Of a stretch of DNA of 64,000 bases, positions 20,263-32,325 are shown piece by piece; positions within the stretch are counted from its first letter, which is position 1; every line of letters begins with the position of its first letter. The stretch lies in the NCBI GenBank assembly GCA_963830775.1, contig CAWHNT010000047.1, positions 248,001 through 312,000 on the forward strand, in the 5' to 3' direction. The notes below the pieces were generated by a model, which did no database searches, was not told the DNA's origin, and worked only from the letters and a program-made list of their open reading frames with translations. Both the position numbers and the translations under genes were made by a program. Origin of the DNA: CAWHNT01 sp963830775. GTDB lineage: Bacteria > Pseudomonadota > Alphaproteobacteria > Geminicoccales > Geminicoccaceae.

Positions 20263-21646
20263 TCAGAAGTCCGACGGCGGCTCCAATCCGACCGCACGCA
20301 GGGTGCTTCGAACTTCGCCCTTCAGCCGCTCCAGGCCGTTCGGCCGAGCTTGCCTCGGCGCGGGTGATGAGGGCGGGCTGGGTGTTGGAGGCGCGCAGGA
20401 GCCACCATCCGTCGGCGGTGCGGACGCGGACGCCGTCGATGGTGTTGACGTCGGCGCCAGCGGCGGCAAGGTGCTGCTTCACCTCGTCGATGATCGCGAA
20501 CTTCCGCTCCTCCTCGCAGTCGAAGCGGATCTCGGGCGTGTTGACGACCGGGGGCATGCGGTCGCGCCAGGCGGCGACGGAGTCGGGGCCGCGGGCCAGG
20601 ATATCGAGCAGGCGGATGGCGACGTAGAGGGCGTCGTCGTGGCCGTAGAAGCGGTCCTTGTAGAAGATGTGGCCGGACATCTCGCCCGAAAGCGGGGCGT
20701 TGGTCTCGACCATCTTGGCCTTGATCAGAGAGTGGCCGGTCTTCCACATCAAAGGCGTGCCGCCCATTCGGGCGATCTCGTCGAAGAATGTCTGGCTCGA
20801 CTTCACGTCGGCGATGATCGTGGCGCCAGGGTGGCGCTGCAGGACATCCGAGGCCAGGATCTGGAGGATCTGGTCGCCATAGACGATGCGGCCCTGGCCG
20901 TCGACCACGCCGATCCGGTCGCCATCGCCATCGAAGCCGATTCCGATCTCGTAGCCGCCGGCTTTCACCTCACGGATCAGGTCGTGGAGGTTCTCGGCCA
21001 CCGTGGGGTCGGGGTGATGGTTGGGGAAGCGGCCGTCGACCTCGGCGAACAGGCACTTGTGGCGCCCCGGCAGGCGGCGGGCGAGGGCCTCCATGGCGGG
21101 GCCGGCCGAACCGTTGCCGGCGTCCCATACCGCGCTGATCTCGCGGCTGCCGTGATAATCCTGAAGCAGCCGATCCACATAGGCCTCGAAGACGTCCACC
21201 TCGCTGACCGAACCTGTTCCGGTCGAAAGGACGCCCGCGCCGGCCCGGCGCCCGATCTCCTGGATGCGGTCGCCGAAGACCGGGCCGTGGCCCAGCATCA
21301 TCTTGAAACCGTTATAGTCCGGCGGGTTGTGCGAGCCGGTGACCTGGACGCCGGCATCGGCTTTCAGGTGATGGACGGCAAAATAGAGCATGGGCGTGGG
21401 CCCGAGGCCGACCGAGAGGACCTCGAGGCCGGTGGAGCGCAGGCCATCGATCAGGGCGGCGGCCAGGGCAGGGGAACTCAGGCGGCCGTCATAGCCGACG
21501 CAGACGCTGCGGCCACCGGCATCGCGGACCATGCTGCCGAAGGCGCGGCCGATGGCGGCGGCATCGGCCTCGAACAGGGTGGTGCCGACAACGCCGCGGA
21601 TGTCGTACTCGCGCAACGTCGAGGGGTGGAAGCGGTGTCCAGCCAT
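20263..21646 (-). pseudogene. Phosphomannomutase/phosphoglucomutase, frameshifted near the 3' end
   Basis: AlgC/ManB-type enzyme interconverting hexose 6- and 1-phosphates for sugar-nucleotide synthesis. The active phosphoserine loop is VTGSHNPPDYNG and the metal loop is GIGFDGDGDRIG; GEMSGHIFYKD is the sugar-binding loop. The phosphate-binding tail RASNTQPALITRAEA is followed by a one-base shift near 20340, after which GLERLKGEVRSTLRAVG continues to the stop at 20263. The shift affects only the last ~25 residues, so the protein might still work even if the shift is real. ATG 21646 begins MAGHRFHPSTLREYDIRG. It starts 2 bp after the ugd stop. Confidence 0.88.
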
Positions 21647-21648
21647 CG

Positions 21649-22968
21649 TCAGAGCACCACCGCCTGCGGCCGGCCGATGCTGGTATAGGCGAAGCCCGCC
21701 TTCGCCACCTCCGCCGGGTCGAAGATGTTGCGCAGGTCGACGATGCAGGGCTGACGCATCAGCTCGCGCGCCCGCTCCAGGTCGAGGCCGCGGAACTCGT
21801 TCCACTCGGTGAGCACCACCACAACATCGGCACCGGTCAGCGCATCATAGGAGTCCTGGCACCACTCGACCTCGGGCAGCATCCGCCTGGCCTCGCGCAT
21901 GCCCTCGGGATCGAACGCGCGGACCTTGGCACCCTCGCCGCGCAGGGCCGGCAGGATGACGAGGCTGGGGCTCTCGCGCATGTCGTCGGTGTTGGGCTTG
22001 AAGGTGACGCCCAGGATGGCCACCGTCTTCCCCGCGACGCTGCCGCCGCAGGCCTCCACGATCTTGCGCACCATGCGCCGCTTGCGGCCCTCGTTCACCG
22101 CGACCACGGTCTCGACGATGCGCAGGGGCGCATCGTGGTGCTCGCCCGTGCGCAGGAGAGCCAGCGTGTCCTTGGGGAAGCAGGAGCCACCATAACCGGG
22201 GCCGGCATGCAGGAACTTGCCGCCGATCCGGCCGTCCATTCCCATGCCGCGCGCCACCTGCTGCACGTCGGCACCCACCTGCTCGCACAAGTCGGCCAGC
22301 TCGTTGATGAAGGTGATCTTGGTCGCGAGGAAGCTGTTGGTGGCGTACTTGATCAGCTCGGCAGTCTCCAGGCTCGTGAACAGGATCGGGGTCTGGATCA
22401 GGTTCAGCGGGCGATAGGCGCGGGAGAGCACGTCGCGGGCGAAGTCGGTCTCGGCGCCGCACACGACGCGGTCGGGGTGGAGGAAGTCCTCGATCGCGGA
22501 GCCTTCGCGCAGGAACTCGGGGTTGGAGGCGACGTCGATCTCGAGGTCCGGGCGCTGGTTGCGGAACAGGCGCTCCAGCTTGCGGCCGGTGCCGACGGGG
22601 ACGGTGGATTTGGTGACGACCAGCGTCCGCTGCTTCAGGTGGGACGCGATCTCCTCGGCGGCGGCGAAGACATAGGTGAGGTCGGCGTGGCCGTCGCCGC
22701 GGCGGGTGGGTGTGCCGACGGCGATGAAGACGGCTTCGGCGTCGCTCACGGCCTCGGCCAGGCTCGTCGTGAAGGAGAGCCTGCCGCCGGCATGGTGGCG
22801 CTCGACCAGGGCCTCGAGGCCGGGCTCGTAGATCGGGATCCGGCCCTCGCGGAGCATGGCGATCTTGCTCTCGTCCTTGTCGACGCAGACCACGTCGAGC
22901 CCGAACTCGGCAAAGCAGGCGCCGGAGACGAGCCCGACATAGCCCGTGCCGATCATCGCGATTCGCAT
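21649..22968 (-). CDS. ugd: UDP-glucose 6-dehydrogenase
   Basis: 439 residues. It oxidises UDP-glucose to UDP-glucuronate with two NAD+. N-terminal NAD site MIGTGYVGLVSGACFA, substrate-binding region FINELADLCEQ, catalytic cysteine in GYGGSCFPKDT near residue 260, and the second Rossmann domain with GVTFKPNTDDMRESPS. The gene is intact and full length. It lies between galU, which makes its substrate, and the phosphohexomutase, consistent with a polysaccharide-precursor operon. Confidence 0.94.
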   Translation of the reverse strand: MRIAMIGTGYVGLVSGACFAEFGLDVVCVDKDESKIAMLREGRIPIYEPGLEALVERHHAGGRLSFTTSLAEAVSDAEAVFIAVGTPTRRGDGHADLTYVFAAAEEIASHLKQRTLVVTKSTVPVGTGRKLERLFRNQRPDLEIDVASNPEFLREGSAIEDFLHPDRVVCGAETDFARDVLSRAYRPLNLIQTPILFTSLETAELIKYATNSFLATKITFINELADLCEQVGADVQQVARGMGMDGRIGGKFLHAGPGYGGSCFPKDTLALLRTGEHHDAPLRIVETVVAVNEGRKRRMVRKIVEACGGSVAGKTVAILGVTFKPNTDDMRESPSLVILPALRGEGAKVRAFDPEGMREARRMLPEVEWCQDSYDALTGADVVVVLTEWNEFRGLDLERARELMRQPCIVDLRNIFDPAEVAKAGFAYTSIGRPQAVVL

Positions 22969-23102
22969 GGACGAGAACTCCTCAGAACGCAGGTCGGGTA
23001 AAGGCGGCCCCTAGCGGCCGGGCGAGCGTACCGAGGGTCATGCTATCGCTCTCGCATTAGGTGGAAAAGGGAGGCGCTCGGCAAGGCGCAGCGCCGCGCA
23101 CC

Positions 23103-23972
23103 TCACCCCGCATACCGCTTCAGCATCTCCTGCATCCCCGCCTGCAGCTCGGGCCTGGCCATGGCCATGGCCACGATCGCCTCCAGATACCCCAGCTTGT
23201 CGCCGCAGTCGAAGCGCCGGCCCTCGAACCTGAGCCCATGGAACGGCGTCGTCCCGATCAGCTCCGCCATGGCGTCGGTGAGCTGGATCTCGCCCCCGGC
23301 CCCCACCCGCTGCTCCGAGAGGTGCCGCATCACTTCTGGCAGCAGGATGTAGCGCCCGATCACCGCCAGGCGCGAGGGTGCGTCCGCCGGCTTCGGCTTC
23401 TCCACCAGCCCCCTGACCTCGACCAGCCGCCCGTCCACCGCACCCGGCGTGATCACCCCGTAGCGGCCGGTGTGCTCCTCCGGCACCTCCATCACCGCCA
23501 CGATGTTGCCGCCCGTGCGCTCGTGCGCCTCGATCATCTGCTTCAGGCACGGCACCGGCCCGTGGATCAGGTCGTCGACCAGGCAGACCGCGAACGGCTC
23601 ATCGCCCACCAGGTGGCGCGCACACCAGACCGCGTGCCCCAGGCCCTTGGGCTCCTGCTGCCGGGTGTAGACCACGCTGCCCGCCTGCGGCACGGCCCCG
23701 GTCAGCGCTTCCAGCTCGGCCGTCTTCCCCTTGCGCGCCAGGGTCTCGAACAGCTCCGGCGCCCGGTCGAAATGGTCCTCCATGATCGTCTTGCCGCGGC
23801 CCGAGACGAAGATGAACTCCTCGATCCCCGCCGCCGCCGCCTCCTCCAGCGCGTACTGGATCACCGGCCGGTCCACCACCGGCAGCATCTCCTTCGGCAG
23901 CACCTTCGTCGCCGGCAGCATCCGCGTCCCCAGACCCGCCACCGGGAACACAACCTTCCGTACCTTGGTCAT
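23103..23972 (-). CDS. galU: UTP-glucose-1-phosphate uridylyltransferase
   Basis: About 290 residues. It makes UDP-glucose from UTP and glucose-1-phosphate. Nucleotide-binding start GLGTRMLPATKVLPKEMLP, GGEIQLTDAM in the core, and RRFDCGDKLGYLEAI near the end are family hallmarks. MTKVRKVVFPVAG at 23972 is the better start; an ATG five codons upstream (23987) is also in frame. It lies 134 bp upstream of ugd on the same strand. Together galU, ugd and the phosphohexomutase supply UDP-glucose and UDP-glucuronate. Confidence 0.93.
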   Translation of the reverse strand: MTKVRKVVFPVAGLGTRMLPATKVLPKEMLPVVDRPVIQYALEEAAAAGIEEFIFVSGRGKTIMEDHFDRAPELFETLARKGKTAELEALTGAVPQAGSVVYTRQQEPKGLGHAVWCARHLVGDEPFAVCLVDDLIHGPVPCLKQMIEAHERTGGNIVAVMEVPEEHTGRYGVITPGAVDGRLVEVRGLVEKPKPADAPSRLAVIGRYILLPEVMRHLSEQRVGAGGEIQLTDAMAELIGTTPFHGLRFEGRRFDCGDKLGYLEAIVAMAMARPELQAGMQEMLKRYAG

Positions 23973-24067
23973 CGGTTCCTTCCGCACGGCAGCAGACTGC
24001 GCCTGGAGTGCTCTGGCTCCTTTTGCGATGCGGGCGGCGATCTTGCAACTACGGCGGCCGTCACTGC

Positions 24068-24781
24068 TCAGCCGGCGCGGCCGCGGCGGAGCAGCAGGTC
24101 CTTGGCCTGGTTGAGCTGGCTCGCAAGCCAGGTGGTGCCGCCATGGTCGGGGTGCAGCCGGGCCATCAGGCGGCGATGCGCGGCCTTGATCTCGTCCGGC
24201 GTGGCGCCGGCAGCCAGGCCCAGGATCTGCAGGGCCGTGGCCTCGTCCATGGCGGTCGGCGCCTGCGGTGCGGAGCTGGCGGTGCGGCCGGAGCGCCAGG
24301 AGGGCTCCCGGCGGTCGAGATAGGCCTCGAGCAGGTCCACCGAGGGCGGATCGTCGCGCCTGGCCTCCTCCAGCAGCTCGAGCAGGGCGGGCAGGCCCAG
24401 CCGGGACAGCGATTTGCCGCGATGGATGCCGGTGCGCACACTGCCCTCGATCCGGCCGGTGCGGCGATCAAGCTGCATCGCCAGCATCGTGGTCTCGACG
24501 GCGGCCTGGTCGCCGTCGGTCTCGCCGGGCTCGCCGATCGGGTCGGCGCCGCGGCGGGAGAGGACCAGGGCGCGGACCGCCATGACCGTGGCGGCGATGG
24601 TGATGAAGGCGAGCCCGAAGCGTCCGGTGAAGATGAGGCCGGTGCTGGCGAGCACGCTGAAGACAGCGAGGAAGGTGCGGGCCGCGGTGGCGAGGTCGCC
24701 CGGCCTTGCGGTGATGAACCAGCGCAGGCCTGCGTAGAGCAGAACCAGGACGAGCGCCCCGCCGCCGATCCAGGCCAGCAT
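24068..24781 (-). CDS. Membrane protein with C-terminal DnaJ domain
   Basis: 237 residues. An N-terminal membrane helix (LAWIGGGALVLVLLYAGLRW) and two further hydrophobic stretches near residues 35-75 are followed by a linker and a J-domain in the last ~65 residues: ALQILGLAAGATPDEIKAAHR with the HPD motif in ARLHPDHGG. The layout resembles DjlA/TIM14-type anchored co-chaperones that recruit DnaK to membranes. It starts 7 bp after the VWA gene stop and is very likely co-transcribed with it. The partner and substrate are unknown. Confidence 0.82.
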   Translation of the reverse strand: MLAWIGGGALVLVLLYAGLRWFITARPGDLATAARTFLAVFSVLASTGLIFTGRFGLAFITIAATVMAVRALVLSRRGADPIGEPGETDGDQAAVETTMLAMQLDRRTGRIEGSVRTGIHRGKSLSRLGLPALLELLEEARRDDPPSVDLLEAYLDRREPSWRSGRTASSAPQAPTAMDEATALQILGLAAGATPDEIKAAHRRLMARLHPDHGGTTWLASQLNQAKDLLLRRGRAG

Positions 24782-24788
24782 GGCCCGC

Positions 24789-25490
24789 CTAGCCGACCTG
24801 GCCCGCGATCAGCCGGACGAGGCCCCCATCCCGCCGGCCCAGATCCTGGAGTGCGCGCACGCCGCCGGCGGCATAGGCCGCGACCGCGCGCAGAAGCTCG
24901 CGCAGCTGGGCCGGGGAGCTGGCATCGAACCGGCAGCAGGCGCCGCCCGTGAGCTTCGCGATCTGCTGGAAGGCGCTGGCCGCCGCGGGGTCGCTGCCCT
25001 CATGGAAGAGGAAGGCACGCACGCCGCGCAAGGCCAGCTCGCCCGCGAGGTGGCCCAGCTCGTCGACACTCTCCTCCATGGCGTCGCCGACGAAGACCAG
25101 CGCGTGGATACGCTCCTTCTGGGTCTCGTTGCGGGCATGGCGCAGCACGCGGCCGATCTGGGTCCGGCCAGCGACGCAGCGCACGGACTGCATCAGCCGC
25201 ACGAGCTCGGCGGGCTTGCCGACCCAACGGCTGGCCCGGCACTCGCCGAAACCGCGATAGTAGACGAGCTGCACGTCGAGCCCGCCCAGCCGCTCCGCCT
25301 CCATGAACATGGAGGCCTGCACGTCGCAGGCCTGGTCCCAGGTCCGCTCGCGCGAGGCCGTGGCGTCGAGGGCGAAGATCAGACGGCCGCGCGAAGCACC
25401 GGCATCGGCACGCGCCGGCATGCGCCGGAGCTCGTCGACGAAGGCGGCGATGTCGGCGCGCCCCTGCTCGGTCAGGTCCTTGTTCGGCAT
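24789..25490 (-). CDS. VWA-domain protein
   Basis: About 233 residues starting MPNKDLTEQGRADIAAF at 25490. A von Willebrand A fold is suggested by GRLIFALDATASRERTWD (MIDAS-like D-x-T-x-S) and by HALVFVGDAMEESVDEL followed by GVRAFLFHEG. No signal peptide is visible, so it is probably cytoplasmic. It precedes the membrane DnaJ-domain gene by 7 bp. Such a pair suggests a metal-dependent adaptor working with a co-chaperone, but this is inference from adjacency. Confidence 0.75.
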   Translation of the reverse strand: MPNKDLTEQGRADIAAFVDELRRMPARADAGASRGRLIFALDATASRERTWDQACDVQASMFMEAERLGGLDVQLVYYRGFGECRASRWVGKPAELVRLMQSVRCVAGRTQIGRVLRHARNETQKERIHALVFVGDAMEESVDELGHLAGELALRGVRAFLFHEGSDPAAASAFQQIAKLTGGACCRFDASSPAQLRELLRAVAAYAAGGVRALQDLGRRDGGLVRLIAGQVG

Positions 25491-25572
25491 GAGGGTTATG
25501 TTGGGTGCGAGGTGGGCCGAACCAACTCCGCACACCCGAGATCGGAAGGCGGAGCAGCCTGGCCTCAGCCTG

Positions 25573-26020
25573 TCAGGTGACTTGGCCGAAATCGAGATGC
25601 TCGATGTCGCGACGGGCGTGGAGCACACGGAGGATCCGAACAGCTTCCGCCCGCACCTCGTAGAAGATCACAGTCGCGGTACAGGAAGCTACGCAGGCCT
25701 CCGAAGTTCCGGCCGGGCACGGCTCGATCAACGGAGTGGCCGTATCACATCATTTGGTACGGAGCTGCTCAACAAAGCGGAAGGCGATGTCGGCGCTGCT
25801 GCTCTCGTAGGCTATGTACCAGAAAATAGAGCAAGATCATCTTCTCCTTCCCTGCATCTTCGCTTTCTCAATTCCTTGGCCAAGCGCTCGGCGACCTGCT
25901 CATCCGTCCGCTCACCGCCACGTGCATAGCGGCCGGAGCTCACGACCTCCCCCGAACTCTTCCAATCGCTGCGCTCTCTGAGACGTTCATCGTTACCCGC
26001 CGCTTGCCCTGCAGCCTGTC
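25573..26020 (-). pseudogene. Decayed ParDE-type toxin-antitoxin module
   Basis: Reading on the reverse strand, an antitoxin-like stretch (DWKSSGEVVSSGRYARGG) resembles the ParD/CopG family. It runs directly into a ParE-like segment beginning WYIAYESSSADIAFRFVEQ. After an in-frame TGA and at least one frameshift, a classical ParE end follows, VIFYEVRAEAVRILRVLH, then ARRDIEHLDF and the stop at 25573. The normal antitoxin C-terminus and toxin N-terminus are missing at the join, so a deletion plus point damage has inactivated it. The surrounding 25491-26114 holds no other gene. Confidence 0.65.
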
Positions 26021-26114
26021 CGAGAGGATCCCACGATAACGGCAAATGCGCGCCGGATGCTACCCAAGGCATGCCGTGGGGCGACGGTATGCCCGCCGCC
26101 CCACGCTCGAAGTC

Positions 26115-27830
26115 CTACTCTGCCGCCTTCATCATCGGCGAGTCGCCGCGCATGCCGCTGAGCACCTCCTCGGCGCTCGCCTTGTGGTTCTTCACCGAGC
26201 TGGTCCACTGGCCCCAGACGGTGGGGTCGATCTTGTCGCCGTTCCGGCCGAGATTCTGCAGCCGGCGCTGGTCCTCCTCGGTCAGCACCTGCTTCGGCAG
26301 GGGCTGGAGATGGCGGACGTCGTCGGCCGTCAGGCCCAGCATCTGGCCGACACGGCTGCCATAGTCGTCGTGGACCAGGAAGAAGTGCCAGAGCATCCGC
26401 TCCTGCACGTCGCGCTCGCACTGGCCCAGGAGCGTGCCCATGTTGAGGACGAGGTCGTCGCGCTCCCAGTCCATCATGGTGCAGAAGCGACCACGCGCCT
26501 GGACGTAGTCGTTGCGGCGCTCGAGCACGCTGCGGGTCAGCCGCCCGCGGATTTCGGGCGCGTTGTTCGGCTGCTCGTAGGGCGCCTCGCGCAGGCCGTT
26601 GTGGATCGAGGGCTCGAAGTTCACGTGCGGGTTCTGGCCCGGTGCCAAGTCCCGGGCGAAGGACATCTGCCCGCCGGAGAGGTTCGTGGCCACCGCGGCG
26701 TTCTTGGCCTGGTTGACCGGGAGCTGCAGGTAGTTGGTGCCGACCCGGTGGCGCTGGGTATCGGAGTAGGAGAAGGTCCGCCCTACCAGCATCTTGTCGT
26801 CGGAGAAGTCGAGCCCATCCACGAGCACACCGGTACCCATGGCGATCTGCTCGTTCTCGTTGAAGAAGTCATCGACGTTGCGGTTCAGCGTCATCACGCC
26901 GACATGCCGCAGCGGGAAGTCCTTCTCCGGCCAGATCTTGGTGTCGTCCAGCGGATCCCAGTCCAGCTCGGGGTGGTCATGGTCCTCCATGACCTGGACG
27001 TACATGTCCCACTGCGGGTACTCGCCGCGGTCAATGGCCTCGTAGAGGTCCTTGGAGGCGGAACCCAGTTCCAGGCCCTGCACCTTGGCGGCTTCATCGG
27101 CGGTCAGGCTGGCCAGACCACAGCGCGGGTGGAAGTGGTACTTGACGAGGACGGTCTGACCTTCCGCGTTCACCATCTTGTAGGTGTTGACGCCGAAGCC
27201 CTCCATGTGCCGATAGTTGGCCGGGATCCCACGCGGGCTGAACAGGTGCGTCAGCATGTGCATGGATTCGGGCGTCTGGCTCATGAAGTCGAAGATGCGG
27301 TTCGGCTCCTGCCGGAAGGTGATCGGGTCCGGCTTCAAGGAGTGGATCACATCCGGGAACTTGATCGCGTCGCGGATGAAGAAGACCGCCAGATTGTTGC
27401 CGACAAGGTCCCAGTTGCCGTCCTCGGTGTAGAACTTGACCGCGAAGCCGCGCGGGTCGCGGGCGACCTCGGAGGAGTCGCGGCCGCCGATCACGGTCGA
27501 GAAGCGGATGGCGAGCGGGGTCTTCTTGCCGGCCTGCTGGAACAGCTTGGCGCGGGTGTACCTGGAGGCCGGCTCGTCGCCGATCTTGCCGGTGGCCTCG
27601 AACTCGCCATAGCAGACGAAGCCGCGCGCATGCACGACCCGCTCGGGAATGCGCTCGCGGTCGAAATGGGTGATCTTCTCCAGGAAGTGATAGTTCTCGA
27701 GCGTCGCCGGCCCGCGGCTGCCGACCGTGCGCTGCGACTGGTTGTTGACGATCGGATGGCCCTGCCGGTTGGTCAGGACGCGTTCGGCATTCGGGTCGCC
27801 CGAGGCGGGCTTGACGGGTTCGTTGGCCAA
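26115..27830 (-). CDS. katA: Catalase (heme, monofunctional)
   Basis: 571 residues. It breaks hydrogen peroxide into water and oxygen. The distal histidine lies in RVVHARGF, the Asn region is in NLAVFFIRDAIKFPD, and the proximal heme tyrosine is in RTFSYSDTQRHRVG. The frame continues upstream without a good signal. The TTG at 27830, seven bases after GGAGAGAG, gives ANEPVKPASGDPN and the usual spacing, so it is chosen. No OxyR gene is nearby. A GAATGAT direct repeat lies about 150 bp upstream (27981-27996). Confidence 0.93.
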   Translation of the reverse strand: MANEPVKPASGDPNAERVLTNRQGHPIVNNQSQRTVGSRGPATLENYHFLEKITHFDRERIPERVVHARGFVCYGEFEATGKIGDEPASRYTRAKLFQQAGKKTPLAIRFSTVIGGRDSSEVARDPRGFAVKFYTEDGNWDLVGNNLAVFFIRDAIKFPDVIHSLKPDPITFRQEPNRIFDFMSQTPESMHMLTHLFSPRGIPANYRHMEGFGVNTYKMVNAEGQTVLVKYHFHPRCGLASLTADEAAKVQGLELGSASKDLYEAIDRGEYPQWDMYVQVMEDHDHPELDWDPLDDTKIWPEKDFPLRHVGVMTLNRNVDDFFNENEQIAMGTGVLVDGLDFSDDKMLVGRTFSYSDTQRHRVGTNYLQLPVNQAKNAAVATNLSGGQMSFARDLAPGQNPHVNFEPSIHNGLREAPYEQPNNAPEIRGRLTRSVLERRNDYVQARGRFCTMMDWERDDLVLNMGTLLGQCERDVQERMLWHFFLVHDDYGSRVGQMLGLTADDVRHLQPLPKQVLTEEDQRRLQNLGRNGDKIDPTVWGQWTSSVKNHKASAEEVLSGMRGDSPMMKAAE

Positions 27831-28037
27831 GGCTCTCTCCCTTGAGGGCTGACGGTAGCGCCCGGTTCGGCACATGCTCTCCGCCGAGCCCCGCGGCCGG
27901 GCTATCCAACGAATGTCCGTTCGACAGCGCTCATCCGTAAGGGCAGCACCGGGCGGTAGCTGGTTTTCACGATCGAAGGCGAATGATTCGAATGATATCA
28001 CCGCCATGCGGCTTGTCGACCGCGGAGGCCAGCCTGC

Positions 28038-29467
28038 TCAGGCTGCGGCACTGGCCGAGCTTGAGGCGCCCAGTGCGGGCATGCGCACGACATAGGCGTG
28101 CTTGCCGGTGGCGGTGAGCGGGATGTCGTCGACGAACTGGTAGTCGATCCGGCAGTTGGGGCCCATGACGAGGCGAATCTTGTCGCTCGCGGCCTCCAGC
28201 CGGGGCAGGACCTGCTCGGGGCGGATGCCGCCCTCCAGGATGATCTTGACCGTGAGCCGGTCGGCCTCCTCCTGGACCACCTGGAAGCGGCGGATGAAGC
28301 CGTCATTGGTGATCCGGCCGATGAAGGCGGTGAAGAACATCGGGTCCACGCTGTCGCCGCGCGCGTTGACCAGGCGGTCCATTACCCTGCCGTAGACGGC
28401 CTTCAGGAGCGGGAAGGGGCGGCCGCAAGGGCAGGGTTTGGAGGTGGGCGCGGCGCGGTCGCCGACCCGGTAGCGGATCAGCGGCATCGCGTAGTTTTGC
28501 AACGGCGTGATGGCGAGCTCGCCCTCTTCCCCGTCGGCCACGGCCCGGCCCTCCTGGTCGACCACCTCCACTTCATGCGAGTTCATGGAGACGTGCAGGC
28601 CGCCACGCTCGGGGCACTGGCAGGCGACGTCGCCGGTCTCGCGGCCGCCATAGATGTTGATCGCCGGGGCGCCGAAGGCCTTCTCCACCGCCTCCACGAT
28701 GTGCGGGTAGATGGTGCCGCCGCCCAGGAACACGGCCTTGGGCCGGTGCACCTTGAGCCCCTGGCGGTTGATCGCCTGGGCGATGACGTCGATGCCGTCG
28801 CGATAGGACCAGATCAGGTCCGGGCGGAAGCGGTTGATGTGGGCGATGATCGCCTGCACCCGCTCCTCCGGCAGGAAGAAGCACTGCTCGGAGCGGCGGT
28901 TGTAGAGCCAGTTCTTGAGCCTCGAGCCCAGGCCCTCGCGGCCCTTGAGGAGGTCGTGCTCGGCCCCCAGATCTTGAGCTCGCGGTCGCCCGGCTGTTTG
29001 CCGAACCACTCGAAGTGGAAGAGCTTGGTGGCGACGTTCACGTCCCAGTAAACATTGTCCTGCAGGAACTGGGCCGGCTGCCCGGTGGAGCCGCCGGTGG
29101 CATTGCGGTAGGAGCGGCGGCCCTCGGGCAGGCTGCGGGAGGTGAGGCGGTCGAACTGGTCGCGGATGATGTCGCGGGTGAGGAAGGGGATGTCCTGGAA
29201 GCGGGCGAGGTCGACCACGCCGTTGCGCACGGCACCGGCCTCACTCAGCACCTGGCGGTAGTACTCGGTGGTGCTCCAGGCATGGCCCAGGAGTGCGGTC
29301 AAGCGCTCCTCGTGCAGGCGCTGGATCGCCGCCGCGTCGAACTGCATGCCCCGTAACAGGGCCAATTCGCGTGCCGCGGTGGGGCTGCTCGCCCGAAGGC
29401 CCATGCGCAGCACGGGCCGACGCCAGTTCGGCAAGCTGTGGGCTCCTTCGATTTTGATTGCCGCCAC
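28038..29467 (-). pseudogene. PaaK/CapK-like adenylate-forming ligase, frameshifted
   Basis: Two frames encode one protein of about 475 residues. The first part has the ATP-binding loop as NATGGSTGQPAQF and breaks at KIWG near 28965. The second resumes at AEHDLLKGREGLGSRLKNW and contains NIYGGRETGDVACQC, MPLIRYRVGDRA and a C-terminal domain ending with the lysine motif region PLTATGKHAYV. Such enzymes activate carboxylic acids (phenylacetate-CoA ligase) or act in capsule synthesis (CapK). The proximity to sugar-nucleotide genes hints at CapK, but the substrate is not known. The start is a GTG at 29467. One missing base would restore it. Confidence 0.8.
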
Positions 29468-29844
29468 GGACGCGGCACATGGCCGACGCCGCGCTGCGTC
29501 GAGGGATGAGGTCGCAAGAGAGGACAGCTGGGAAAGGCTAAGGCGGGCTCGCTATGGGCCGCATGCCGTTCTGCCGCGCCCTACGGACCCGACGGCGGAG
29601 AGCACGAAAGGCAAGGATGCCGAGTATCTGGCACTGACGAAGCTGGCTTGAGATCGTCTTGCCTCGCATGGAAGAGACTCTTCTGGGCAACCCGTTACAA
29701 ACATTCAACACAGGAGCACGTGCGAGCTGCTGAACCGATAGCGCCGCGCCGGCCGATCAGTCGGGTCCGGGCCCGGGCGCCACGATAACAAGCAGACGCA
29801 TCAGTCCGCCGATCATTCCAACGAGAGTCCCTCGCTCGGGTTCC
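29468..29844. other. Intergenic stretch with no recognised feature
   Basis: The 377 bases between the ligase start and the maeB stop hold no gene with family-like sequence, no tRNA and no clear terminator. The base composition is slightly lower in GC around 29650-29720 (ATTCAACACAGG region). Confidence 0.5.
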
Positions 29845-32172
<2,328 letters not shown>

Positions 32173-32325
32173 CGTTCGATCCCGCCTCCCTGCCGCTCCC
32201 CGAGCGCGGCCGGTCGGGTCGTTTTAGGGCGCTCTCCGGATGCGGCAAGCGGAAGGGGCACCTTGGCGTCACCTTGTGACATGCCCACCTGTTACGGGTA
32301 ACAAACCCGGAGTTGGATCCGAACG

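Noticed and set aside
32255..32300. Sigma-32 heat-shock promoter for htpX
   Set aside because: CTTGGCG and GCCCACCT are only loose matches with poor spacing, too weak to list as a promoter.
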